Positions 18,251 through 26,989 of a stretch of DNA of 43,360 nucleotides are shown here, piece by piece. Numbering within the stretch: the first letter of the stretch is position 1; each line of letters opens with the position of its first letter. This stretch comes from Opitutus sp. GAS368 (GTDB lineage: Bacteria > Verrucomicrobiota > Verrucomicrobiia > Opitutales > Opitutaceae). The notes below the pieces were generated by a model, which saw only the letters and a program-made list of their open reading frames with translations, was not told the DNA's origin and ran no database searches. Both the position numbers and the translations under genes were made by a program. The DNA is taken from assembly GCA_945903465.1 (NCBI GenBank), contig CAMDOF010000053.1, positions 1 through 43,360 of the forward strand, in the 5' to 3' direction.

Positions 18251-19707
18251 AGACGCTCCCGTCGACGAGGCCCGCCGCTGCCCACGGGATCAGGGCGAGG
18301 TGGTGGCTCGCCCTCCTTTTTCTCAGCGTACTCGGATGGGGCGGAAGGAGCTTCGGTGCGCCAACCCCAAATGCCGAAGGAACATGGCAGGTCGGGGTGG
18401 CGACACGGAAGCTAACCCCAGCGGGCCCGATCTGGCTGGCGGGCTACGCGGGGCGCGCGGCTCCTTCGAGTGGCGTCGATACGGATATTTTTGCAAAGTC
18501 TCTCGCGCTCAGTGATGGCCGAGGCGGGCGCGTGGTGATCGTGACGCTAGATTTGATCCGCGTCCCGCTGGTATTGCGGGAGTACATTGAACGGACTGCC
18601 GCGCAAAAGTTCGGGCTCAAGCCCAGCGAGATTCTGCTGAACGCCTCGCACACGCACAGTGGGCCGGAAGTGGAGCCCGATCGGCTGGAGCTGGAAACGG
18701 TCTTCAGCCGTATGGCTAAGCCGGCGGACGTCGCGGCAGTGGCGGCATTTGCAGTCTTCCTACGCGAAGCGGTACTCAACGTGATCGGCGAAAGTCTCAG
18801 CGCGCCGTGGCCCGCCCGTCTTGATTTTAGCGAAGCCCGCGCGGGCTTTGCCATGAATCGGCGCCGCCCAGAATCCAACGGAACTTTTTCAAATAATCCG
18901 TATCCGGCAGGTCCGGTCGACCACGCCGTGCCCGTGCTCAAAATAACGGATACCGGGGGCAAGATCCGCGCGTTACTCTTTGGCTATGCCTGCCACAACA
19001 CCACTCTCAGCGGCGACCAAGTGAGCGGCGATTACGCGGGCTACGCCCAACGGTATTTGGAAACCAGTTACCCTGGAACAACCGCGCTTTTTCTCCTCGG
19101 CGGCGGGGGTGATCAAAACCCGTACCCGCGCGGCAAGATGGTCCCGGGCCAAGCCGTCGAGATCGCCGCGCAGCAACACGGTCGGGCCTTGGCCAACGCC
19201 GTCCATACCGCCCTCGCCGCAAGCCCACGCGGCGTGCGTGGTCCCTTGCGTACCGCCCTCGCGCCTGCGCTCCTCGACTACGATCTCCTCCCCGCAACCG
19301 AACTCGCAAAATTTCGCGGTCCCGCCTTCACCGCCCCGGTCCTTGCGCGGGCACGCGCGTTGGAGAAAACCCTCGCTGACGGTCAGCGCGTTCCCCCACT
19401 CGCCTGCCCGGTTCAAGTCATCCAATTCGGGGCCGATCTTACCCTCGTCGCACTCGGCGGCGAAGTTGTCGTCGACTACTCGCTCCGTCTAAAAAGCGAA
19501 TTAGCCGGCGCCGCGGCGATTTGGGTCGCGGGCTATTCGAACGATGTCTTCGGCTATCTGGGCAGCCGGCGCGTCATCGCCGAGGGAGGCTACGAGGGCC
19601 TCAGCGCCAATACGCGCATCTTAAACCACCCCGGCGCGTTTACGGCCACCGCCGAGGATCGGGTCGTCGCCAAGGTTCACGAGTTGCGCCGCCAACTCGG
19701 GCCGTAG
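18247..19707 (+). CDS. Neutral/alkaline ceramidase-like exported hydrolase
   Basis: A 486-residue protein starting at a GTG that overlaps the DUF1080 stop by 4 nt, which indicates translational coupling. A long signal region (WWLALLFLSVLGWG) ends near residue 37. The family core is clear: WQVGVATRKLTPAG, LAGYAGR, then the zinc-binding SHTHSGPE, and GYACHNTTLSGDQVSGDYAG followed by FLLGGGGDQNPYP, which sits where classical neutral ceramidases carry their active-site region. It lacks the C-terminal Ig-like domain of full-length ceramidases (about 650-750 residues), as is usual for the many environmental paralogues. True ceramide cleavage is therefore uncertain; an amidase or esterase on other exported substrates is possible. 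Confidence 0.88.
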   Translation: MKTLPSTRPAAAHGIRARWWLALLFLSVLGWGGRSFGAPTPNAEGTWQVGVATRKLTPAGPIWLAGYAGRAAPSSGVDTDIFAKSLALSDGRGGRVVIVTLDLIRVPLVLREYIERTAAQKFGLKPSEILLNASHTHSGPEVEPDRLELETVFSRMAKPADVAAVAAFAVFLREAVLNVIGESLSAPWPARLDFSEARAGFAMNRRRPESNGTFSNNPYPAGPVDHAVPVLKITDTGGKIRALLFGYACHNTTLSGDQVSGDYAGYAQRYLETSYPGTTALFLLGGGGDQNPYPRGKMVPGQAVEIAAQQHGRALANAVHTALAASPRGVRGPLRTALAPALLDYDLLPATELAKFRGPAFTAPVLARARALEKTLADGQRVPPLACPVQVIQFGADLTLVALGGEVVVDYSLRLKSELAGAAAIWVAGYSNDVFGYLGSRRVIAEGGYEGLSANTRILNHPGAFTATAEDRVVAKVHELRRQLGP

Positions 19708-20127
19708 TTATCCGTACGAAAAATCGACGGCCCCGTGGGCTCGCCTGAAACCCCGCGACCTCCAGGTAGCGAAAGGCCGAAGCCCGGCGGTCCTTTACCT
19801 CAACGCCCAGCACCTCGGCCCGCGCCCGAAACCCAGATATTTTCAACCAGCACTGCTGAAATTTGGGCTGCAACCTGCGGGCAAGGTACCCGGCACGATG
19901 AAAACCAAAGTCGCGAACGAAGGAACCATTGGTTGCATCCTCCGCCGACTCCGCGAGGGGAGTGGGCGGAGAAGACCGAAACGGGACGCCGATAGTGCGA
20001 AGTGTGAACGGATGGTTCGCGCGGGGCCGTCTGCCGGCTAGGCGCCGGGACCTTGCCTGCAAAATCTCTGCGCTGGGCTCAGCAGAGCGCAGGCGCGGCG
20101 CATTCACCCGCGCCCGCACGGTCCGGT
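19708..20127. other. Convergent intergenic region ceramidase / lyase genes
   Basis: A 420-nt gap between converging genes. It contains a terminator-like hairpin at 20068-20092. Near 19911 it also has a segment close to AGTCGCGAACGAAGGAAC that recurs imperfectly near 26080. No gene is supportable; the long minus-strand open frame here is arginine-rich and runs into the flanking genes. Confidence 0.45.
20068..20092 (-). terminator. Candidate terminator of the lyase gene
   Basis: CTGCGCT and AGCGCAG form a perfect 7-bp stem with an 11-nt loop, 36 nt past the lyase stop codon. Read on the minus strand it is followed by AGATTTTGC, a short T run. It may serve both converging genes. Confidence 0.45.
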
Positions 20128-21054
20128 TCAGGCGACCGGTCGGCAGGCAAAGTCGAAAAAGCCGATCGCGCTGAGCTGCGCGCGCAGCGTCGCCAACTGC
20201 GCCGCGTTGGGCGATACGAGCGGTAGGCGCACGGGCCCGCAATCCACGCCGAGCATCGCCATCAACGCCTTCGAAGCCGCGAGGTGGGTGACACCCAGAC
20301 CGTTGCAAATCGCGATCATCTTGATGGCGGTATCTTGCAACGCGCGCGCGGTCGCGGCATCGCCGGCGAGATGAGCCGCTAGCAGGCGGCGATAAATCGG
20401 CGCAGCATAGTTATAGGTGCTACCGACTGCCCCGAGTGCGCCGGCTTGCCATCCTTCCAGGAGGAGTTCGTCGCGGCCAAAAAGAATATCAAAACGCCCG
20501 TCGCTCGCTTGCGAGCAGGCTCGGTAGTCGGGGAAATCTTCGTAGGTATATTTCACCCCGACGAGGGTCGGGATTCGCTCCGCGGCCTTCGCGAGAAATT
20601 CCGCGACCGGCAAAGTCACCCCGGTCATCGAGGGAATGTTGTAGTAATAGAACGGCAAAGAAGGCGCGGCTGAGGCGACGGCCTCGCACCAGTCGACCAA
20701 TTCATCCGTGGTGCGGGGTTTGAAAAACATGGGGGCCAACGCGGAGACTGCCGCCGCGCCGATCTTCGCGGCATGCGCGGTAAGCTGGCGGGCGTCCTCC
20801 AGGCAGGTGTGGCCTACGTGGACAATCACCGGCAGAAGCTTGTCGGCGGACTTTACCCATTTCTCGGCGATGGCCAAGCGCTCATCGATGGTGAGCGAGA
20901 GGCCTTCGCCGGTCGTGCCGCAGACAAACGCGGCGCTCACACCATTCTCCCGGAGGAACCGCGCGTAGGTCGGGATGACGTCGAGATTAATCGAACGGTC
21001 GGCGTTGCAGGGCGTGAAAGGAGCGGCCACAAGGCCGCGGAATCGGTTTTGCAT
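20128..21054 (-). CDS. DapA/NanA-family aldolase, N-acetylneuraminate lyase-like
   Basis: A 308-residue TIM-barrel class I aldolase. Motifs: GTTGE at 46-50 (carboxylate binding), YYYNIP at 136-141 with the catalytic Tyr138, and the Schiff-base Lys168 in VGVKYT. The sequence YYYNIPSMTGV and the KYT motif are closer to N-acetylneuraminate lyase than to dihydrodipicolinate synthase, in which I would expect YNVP and a different C-terminal part. The likely reaction is splitting sialic acid to N-acetylmannosamine and pyruvate, or a related keto-acid aldol cleavage. It follows a TonB receptor on the same strand, in a block with two sialidase-like genes and a sugar-type regulator, which supports the sialate reading. 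No nanE, nanK or nagA/nagB genes are in this window. Confidence 0.88.
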   Translation of the reverse strand: MQNRFRGLVAAPFTPCNADRSINLDVIPTYARFLRENGVSAAFVCGTTGEGLSLTIDERLAIAEKWVKSADKLLPVIVHVGHTCLEDARQLTAHAAKIGAAAVSALAPMFFKPRTTDELVDWCEAVASAAPSLPFYYYNIPSMTGVTLPVAEFLAKAAERIPTLVGVKYTYEDFPDYRACSQASDGRFDILFGRDELLLEGWQAGALGAVGSTYNYAAPIYRRLLAAHLAGDAATARALQDTAIKMIAICNGLGVTHLAASKALMAMLGVDCGPVRLPLVSPNAAQLATLRAQLSAIGFFDFACRPVA

Positions 21055-21405
21055 GGAAGAAAATGAATCGAAGTCGCTAGGAGTCTGTCGGACTTTGCCG
21101 CGTGAAGGCGTTTGTGGCTCTGTATTCGAATTTTTGTTAACTCAAAGTCGCAAATAATCGATTCCAGAGGCCTTTTTTTCTAAGTCCGACAGGCTGCCGG
21201 GCTGAAGTGGCATCCGCGGGAACGCAATTCGATCGTCGAGCTCTTTTTACCGTTGTCAGGGAGGCCGCGGGCGTGAGTGGCGTCGAGCGAAACAATGTGA
21301 GAAATTTCGCGTTGGTGATCCGCGCCGAGATCGTGGGTGAGCAGCGGTCCCGGCCGGAGCGTGCACTGCGCGGAGCGGAGGAAAATGAGCCGCATAAAAA
21401 GTCGA
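21055..21405. other. Gap between TonB receptor and lyase genes
   Basis: A 351-nt gap between two same-strand genes. It holds the inverted-repeat element at 21082-21195, next to the lyase start. The remaining 210 nt show nothing I can name. The lyase promoter, if separate, would lie inside or beside the element. Confidence 0.45.
21082..21195. mobile_element. Candidate MITE-like element with 14-bp terminal inverted repeats
   Basis: The left end AGTCTGTCGGACTT at 21082-21095 and the right end AAGTCCGACAGGCT at 21182-21195 are inverted repeats that match at 13 of 14 positions. They enclose about 86 AT-richer nt without a gene. This is the structure of a small non-autonomous element or of a deleted insertion sequence. 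No clear target-site duplication is seen next to the ends. It lies just upstream of the lyase start codon and might have changed its expression. Confidence 0.5.
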
Positions 21406-24400
21406 CTAGAAGGAACCGCGCAGGCCGATATTGGTGTAGAAGCCGAGTTCCTGCCAGCGCGTGGGCTTGGCGTAATCCGGGGTACCGGGAGCATAGCGCT
21501 GGAGATCCTGCACGAAGCCGCCCCAATCCACGACGGAAGCATAAAGCGAGTAACGGCGGGTCAGGCTGTAGGCGACATTGACCCCGATGCGGGTGCGCTT
21601 GGCTTGGTAATTATAGGTGCCGACGGGAACCGTGGCGCTCGCGGCGACGGCTCCGGTGCGGGTGTCGCCGAGGTAACTGATCGTGGATTTGAGCGCGAGA
21701 CGGCCACGGACGAAATTGATGCCGCCGCCGAGTGACTGCGGATTGTAGCCGGAGAAATCGGCCGTGTTGCTGCCACCGAGGTTGAGCTTGGTGAAGTTGA
21801 CAAACACCTGCAGGCCACGCGCCCACGAGGGGAGAAACGTCAACGATTGTCGGTATGACATTTCGAAGCCATCGATCTGCGCGTCGCCGGCGTTGGTGCG
21901 CGTGGAGATTTGGTAAGTAAGGAGCGAGGGATCGCTCTCGAGGCCATACTGCTCCAGGAGCGCGGGCGTGGCGGCGGTGCTCAAACTACCAAAGAAATCC
22001 TTCACGCTCTTGCGGAACACACCGATCGAGCCGAACCCGTCCTTGAACTGGTAACTCTCGAGCGAAACGTCATAGCTTCGCGCGCTCCACGGTTTCAAGC
22101 CCGCGTTGTTAACGGTGATGGTCGGATTGGCGACATCGGGATCGGAGATGGTCGTGCTCGGGATGACGTTGTTAATGTTCGGGCGGCCGAGGGTCTGCGC
22201 GTAGGCGGCGCGGATGATGATATTTTCAGTGAGGTTGAACGACGCATTTACGCTCGGATAATAACCATCGTAACTGCGATCGGCCGTGGCGCCGCGCTCC
22301 ACATAACGGAGCTTGCGGAGCACCAGCGGATCGGCGGAGAGCGCCACGCGTTGGATACCGGCCAGGTTGGGATTACCGTCGACGAGCGTGCCATTCGCGC
22401 TCCGTTGGTATTGGGCGTTGATGTCGTTGAGCGGGCCGGCGCCTTTGTCATCGGTGCGTTCATAGCGGACGCCCGCCACGACCCAAAGCCGGTTCTTGAA
22501 AAGACGCGCGTCGGCGCGGAAATAGCCGGCCGAAATTGTTTCCCGCAGCCTCCGCGAGTTGTTGACGAAGTCCTGGTGAATCTGGGCTTCGTCGAGGACG
22601 AACCACGAGGGATTCGCCTTGGAGAGATCGAACATTTTTTGACCGCTGATCCAACGGACTTTTTTGCCGAAAACAGTCGGTGAATCCGGGTTGAACGCCT
22701 CGTCGAAAACGTCGAAACGGCTGGCGAGGCGGTCGGCAGCGAGGGTCGAGCCGTTCGGGCGGAAAGTCCACGTCTTCGCAGACCGGCGCTGGTCTGTGGT
22801 GTAGGTATCGACCGCCGTGCCGACTTTGAGCGTCAGCGGAATCGATCCAAAGAAATCGCGCGCCAGGTCAACTCGGAGATTACTTTTATAGGTGTTCCAA
22901 TCGGGCTGGTTGGTGGTCGGATTACCGAGCGTATAATTACCGCCATCATAGACATCCACGGCCGCACCCGCGCGCGTGGCGCTGTAGCGCGTGGGGATCG
23001 TGCCGCCCTCGGCCGGGATGTCATCGCCGCGCAGCACGACGCCGGTGAGCGTAGCGGGCGCGAGATTGAAAAACCCGGAGTCGACATCAAGACGATCGGA
23101 AGCGGAGCCGGAAACCGCCCCGTTGACATCCCAGCGCCAAACGTCGCCGCGGTGGCGGTATTTCAGAGTGGAGTGTCTCGTTTGGGTGGTGATGTCGACG
23201 TTCTCGCCACTGCCGTTCATCGTGACGGTACCGACCGCCGTCGCCGCACCTTGCGTAAACGTCGCGCCACCCGTCGCGCCGGCCCCATACCCAAATCCCA
23301 GCACGCTCCGAGTGATATAAAGGCCGTAATCACGGTAACTCACATTAGCTGAAAGCGAGTCCGTCGGGCTGATGCGCCAATCGAGCCCGACGGAGCCTTG
23401 GAGCGTCTTGAAAGTCTGCGCGAGACTGTTCCACTGGCTCGTCGTTTGTACGAGCCGGACCAAATCCCACGTGGGGGACTCGTCGGTCTCCTTGGTACCG
23501 GTCTCCATCGGCTTGAAGCGCCATGTCCGCGAAGCGCCCACCGTGATGGCGAAGTTGCGATTGACCGGTTGGAGGAAGCTGAAGTCGAAGGACGGCTGGA
23601 TGAACCGCGGCGAGTTTGCGGAATTGTGGTTGCGGGGCCCGCCGTCGAAGGTGAGGCCGTTGTGATTGTGGAACTGAGTGTAGACGTTGGTGTTGAATTT
23701 TCGTGACTTGGACTCGAAGCCGCTGCGCGAGATTAGATTGATCGAGCCACCGAGCCCCGCCGCGGGCATGTCGGGGGTGGGAACCTTGGTCACTTCGACG
23801 CGCGAGACGTTGTTCATCGGCATCTCGCGCAGATCGAGCGAGCGACTGTTGCCGCCGAAGGACGTGGCTACCTCGCCACCATCGAGCGTGAGACCCGAGT
23901 TGTTCCCCGGAAAGCCACGCAACGAAACGGTGGTCGGTTCGGAGCCCGAGGTCGCAATCGAGACGCCGGGAAGAAAAAGCAGGAACTCGCCGATATTTTC
24001 GCTGCCGCGGTCGCCGAACTCATCAATGGCGACGACGCTTTTGAGGTTGGGCGCGTTGCGCTGCTCGTTCATCGAGATCGCCTGCGCGCTCATCTCCCGA
24101 TCCGCGATGACCGTGAACGCATCGAGTTTGACCGCCTGATCCGCCGTGGCTGGACGAGCCATGCGCACTAGCTCCAAGTCGAAGTCGCGACGCACGGTGA
24201 TCCCCGCCGGCACATTTACAGCGGCGCGTTGCGAGCTCATTCCAAGGTAGGAGACGTTGATGGCAACCGCGCCAGCCGACACGCCCACAATCCGAAACGC
24301 ACCCGACTCATCCGTGATGACGTCACGGCCAGACGCCGCGCCCTCGAGCGCGACGCGGGCATTGACGAGCGCACTCCCCGTCGCCGCATTGAAGACGCGT

Positions 24401-24507
24401 CCCTCAATCACACCCACGGCGGCTTGAGCGCGGAGCGCATTGTGGGGAAACAACGCAGCCACCAGCACGAGAGAAAAAAAGGAAGTTAAACCATGGGCAA
24501 TTTTCAT
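21406..24507 (-). CDS. TonB-dependent receptor of the sialate-type island
   Basis: A 1033-residue outer-membrane transporter. The ATG at 24507 begins the signal peptide (MKIAHGLTSFFSLVLVAALF); the 27 extra codons upstream are not signal-like. After it come a carboxypeptidase-regulatory-like domain (VGVIEGRVFNAATGSAL ... ITDESGAFRIVGVSAG), a plug (NIGEFLLFLPGVSI, VSLRGFPGNNSGLTLDGGE, SINLISRSGFE) and a barrel ending in GLRGSF. It is followed by the lyase gene and preceded by a GntR/LacI hybrid regulator, all on the minus strand. I infer that it imports the sugar released by the sialidase-like enzymes. A candidate operator lies about 120 nt before the start codon. Confidence 0.93.
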   Translation of the reverse strand: MKIAHGLTSFFSLVLVAALFPHNALRAQAAVGVIEGRVFNAATGSALVNARVALEGAASGRDVITDESGAFRIVGVSAGAVAINVSYLGMSSQRAAVNVPAGITVRRDFDLELVRMARPATADQAVKLDAFTVIADREMSAQAISMNEQRNAPNLKSVVAIDEFGDRGSENIGEFLLFLPGVSIATSGSEPTTVSLRGFPGNNSGLTLDGGEVATSFGGNSRSLDLREMPMNNVSRVEVTKVPTPDMPAAGLGGSINLISRSGFESKSRKFNTNVYTQFHNHNGLTFDGGPRNHNSANSPRFIQPSFDFSFLQPVNRNFAITVGASRTWRFKPMETGTKETDESPTWDLVRLVQTTSQWNSLAQTFKTLQGSVGLDWRISPTDSLSANVSYRDYGLYITRSVLGFGYGAGATGGATFTQGAATAVGTVTMNGSGENVDITTQTRHSTLKYRHRGDVWRWDVNGAVSGSASDRLDVDSGFFNLAPATLTGVVLRGDDIPAEGGTIPTRYSATRAGAAVDVYDGGNYTLGNPTTNQPDWNTYKSNLRVDLARDFFGSIPLTLKVGTAVDTYTTDQRRSAKTWTFRPNGSTLAADRLASRFDVFDEAFNPDSPTVFGKKVRWISGQKMFDLSKANPSWFVLDEAQIHQDFVNNSRRLRETISAGYFRADARLFKNRLWVVAGVRYERTDDKGAGPLNDINAQYQRSANGTLVDGNPNLAGIQRVALSADPLVLRKLRYVERGATADRSYDGYYPSVNASFNLTENIIIRAAYAQTLGRPNINNVIPSTTISDPDVANPTITVNNAGLKPWSARSYDVSLESYQFKDGFGSIGVFRKSVKDFFGSLSTAATPALLEQYGLESDPSLLTYQISTRTNAGDAQIDGFEMSYRQSLTFLPSWARGLQVFVNFTKLNLGGSNTADFSGYNPQSLGGGINFVRGRLALKSTISYLGDTRTGAVAASATVPVGTYNYQAKRTRIGVNVAYSLTRRYSLYASVVDWGGFVQDLQRYAPGTPDYAKPTRWQELGFYTNIGLRGSF

Positions 24508-24625
24508 ACTGGGCAAAATAGCGAGCGTTACAGAGGACTCCGACAACGGGGCGGGCCGAGCATTCCCGCCCTCGCTGGGGGACGACAATCAAGCGCATCT
24601 GCCGCACGCACAATTAATTTCTTCC

Positions 24626-24642
24626 GGTTCTAAATTAAAACC
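24626..24642. promoter_or_regulatory. Candidate 17-bp operator before TonB receptor
   Basis: GGTTCTAAATTAAAACC is a near-perfect palindrome: seven of eight base pairs match around a central A. It overlaps a wider inverted repeat, TTAATTT at 24614-24620 with AAATTAA at 24632-24638. It is in the 239-nt gap between the regulator's end and the receptor's start, an AT-rich island in GC-rich DNA. Its size and symmetry suit a dimeric GntR or LacI-type repressor, and the neighbouring hybrid regulator is the natural candidate. Part of it may instead be promoter. Confidence 0.5.
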
Positions 24643-24746
24643 TTTCAGAGCTGCGCACGACCATCGTTCGCACCAGGTGCTCAGATCGGCCAACAGACCT
24701 CCGCGGGGCCCGCCCACGCCGCGCCCCGGCCTCCGCGCACGCGCCG

Positions 24747-25865
24747 TCAACGCGAGGGCCGGTCGCGATCGGCCCCCGTCAACGGCGGCGGCGGCGCGAT
24801 CGACGCGCCGCGGATAAACGCGGGTAAGATCATGCACTGCGCCGACGACCGCGGCCGATCCTGCATTTGGGTTATCGTGATGCGCGCCAGCTTGCGGGCG
24901 AAGTCGCGCGGATCCTCCACGAAGCGGGCCGGCGGGGGCTCGAGATAGGCCAGAAAACGATCGTCGTCGCGGCAGATCAGCGAGATATCTTCCGGCGTCT
25001 GCAACCCCAGGCGAGCGAGCGCACTCGTAACCGTGAGGTAATGATAGGACTGATTAATGATCAGCGCGGTCGTCGAACGCGGCGCCCCGAGCAAAAAGCG
25101 AACGCGCTCAACGATGCTCTTTTTGTGCCCCGCATGCCGCACCACGACGCCTTGCGCGCCCTGAGAACGGAAGCTTTGCACGCCTTCAAGAAACCCCCTC
25201 TCGCTCTGAAAGTCACCCGCCGCTTCCGGTTCACCCGTGAGGTAAGCGATATCGCGGTGACCGCTGCGCACCAGCACCCCGACTGCGTGGCGACACATCG
25301 CCCGATAATCCAAGTCGACAAAAGGAAGATCCATTCCGGGATGGCAAGATCCGGCAATCACGCAGACGCCCCCGGCGCGCTTGAACCAAGCCTGCATCGC
25401 CTGGGTTGATTTTACCAGAATCCAGCAGTCGCAACGCTCCTGCGCGACCAATCGACGCAAAGCCCCCGCCGGGTTGCGGCGAAAATACTGCGGACCATGC
25501 ACCACCCGCAGCGCGCGACCTTCCGCGGACAAAATATCCCGCAACTCGTCGATCCATAATACTTGCTGGGGGCGAAGCTGCTCCAGAGGGAACGGGGAAA
25601 GCACGCTGAACGCCGCCACCGCCTTCCCCTGAGAAACACGGGGCGAGCGCAGATTGCGGGTGCCTTCACCCGGAATAATTTTAACGAGATTTTCTTGCGC
25701 AAGCAGGCGCAGGGCCGTCCGGAGTGAGTTTCGCCCTACCCGCAATTCCGCACAGAGTTGCCGTTCCGACGGGAGACTCTCCGGCCACTGGCCTGCCTCG
25801 ATGGCGGCCCGCAACACCGCGACCAATTGATCAATCAGGGAAAGGCGCTGAAGTCGTAACGGCAC
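24747..25865 (-). CDS. GntR-type DNA-binding / LacI-type sensor hybrid regulator
   Basis: About 372 residues from a GTG start at 25865. I choose this start because GGGAGAG lies about 8 nt before it and the winged-helix domain begins right after it; the open frame extends another 104 codons upstream but is arginine-rich. Residues 1-72 are a GntR-type winged helix: LIDQLVAVLRAAIEAGQW, LPSERQLCAELRVGRNSLRTALRLL, then LVKIIPGEGTR. From about 90 on it is a periplasmic-binding-protein-like ligand domain as in LacI/GalR: PFVDLDYRAM, GHRDIAYLTGEPEA, SERGFLEGVQ, ALARLGLQTPEDISLI. This arrangement is like AraR of Bacillus, a sugar-responsive repressor. It probably controls the neighbouring receptor, lyase and sialidase-like genes (inference). 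Confidence 0.87.
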   Translation of the reverse strand: MPLRLQRLSLIDQLVAVLRAAIEAGQWPESLPSERQLCAELRVGRNSLRTALRLLAQENLVKIIPGEGTRNLRSPRVSQGKAVAAFSVLSPFPLEQLRPQQVLWIDELRDILSAEGRALRVVHGPQYFRRNPAGALRRLVAQERCDCWILVKSTQAMQAWFKRAGGVCVIAGSCHPGMDLPFVDLDYRAMCRHAVGVLVRSGHRDIAYLTGEPEAAGDFQSERGFLEGVQSFRSQGAQGVVVRHAGHKKSIVERVRFLLGAPRSTTALIINQSYHYLTVTSALARLGLQTPEDISLICRDDDRFLAYLEPPPARFVEDPRDFARKLARITITQMQDRPRSSAQCMILPAFIRGASIAPPPPLTGADRDRPSR

Positions 25866-26989
25866 GTAGTGGTCTCTCCCAAAACGCTCCGCCGCCGTCA
25901 AACGCCAAGACCACCACCCACTGAAAACACTCCCCCGCCCCTGTCGGGACCTCGGCGCCGCCGCTGAACATACCCAGACGCGGGCACCTCGTGGTCTACG
26001 CACCCTGCACCCATGACCATCGATAATTTCTTTAAAGCGCCTCGCGTCGAGCGAGCCCAAGCCCACCGACCAAGTCACAGTCGCGAACCGACGAAGGAAC
26101 GTCCGCTCACCAGCGCAGAGGTCTGCGCGAGTTGCGGCTTTTTTTCGCAGCCCAGCCAACCCGCAAACTCGCCGCAACCTAACGCCCCCCTCCCGTCGAA
26201 AAACCCAAGGCTTATCTGCATAGAACGCGGGCCGCTTGAGACCTCGCCAGCCGGATGTCCGCCTCTGCCCATCAGCGCTCCGCCATGATCAAGCCAAAGG
26301 ACGCGAGGAAAGTACGCGGTCCATCACCGAAAGCCGAGTTTCGATCGCTGACTTTCCGTGACCAAGCATGAGCGTCTCCAGGGACGCCGCCGACCCGTTC
26401 TTAAATTTCCGCATTTCGCCAGCGCTTAGTCCCAACTCCACCCGTCACGCTACCCGGCAAAATCGTCTCATCAAAAAGTCCAGTTTGCTAGATTCAATCC
26501 CTGCGCGCTCCACCATCGAAGCTTGTTCCCAAGCTCTGAGCCGTCGACGGTCAGCGCGCGGCCCCTCAGCTCGCTCTTTCCCTCGCCGCGCTCACCTTAG
26601 CCCTCCTCATTAAACCCCTAAACCAGAAAATACCGATATCCGAGCGGCTCAGAGCTCCAGGCGACAACCTCGGCCCAAAAATTATATCGGCGGCGATTTG
26701 CGCGTGAACTCGGTGCGGGCAACCCAGTTCTCCCCTTGGGCCGCGGGCGGGCTGAGGGATTCTGCTATCCGTGGCGAGGTGCTGGACAAGGAACGGCTGA
26801 AGAATCCGGATCGCCCCTTCGACTCCTTCGATGCGTTGATCCGGCGGGTGAGAACAAGCCGATCGCGAGTTCGCCTTGGCATCGATTCGCACTGCGAAGG
26901 GCAGACCGCGCCGCTGCGCAGGGTTTCATGCGGATTGTCGAATTCCGCCGTGTTGGGCCCCGCGAGAGCCCATGCCAGCGGCGGCCTTA
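25866..26989. other. Long intergenic region with possible decayed coding segment
   Basis: A 1124-nt stretch between the regulator start and the end of the sialidase-like gene. The promoter of the regulator must lie in its left part. Around 26700-26990 the plus strand has an open frame with G/C-rich third codon positions (VRATQFSPWAAGG, then EVLDKERLKNPDRP and FDSFDALIRR). A shift of frame near 26849 would continue as EQADREFALASIRTAKG. This looks like a decayed gene, but I do not recognise the family. The rest shows nothing supportable. Confidence 0.35.

Noticed and set aside
19640..20308. 222-codon minus-strand open frame across the convergent gap
   Set aside because: It overlaps the ends of both the lyase and the ceramidase-like genes and has arginine-rich filler composition.
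21910..22683. 257-codon plus-strand open frame
   Set aside because: It lies antisense to the TonB receptor, which has a signal peptide, plug and barrel end in its own frame.
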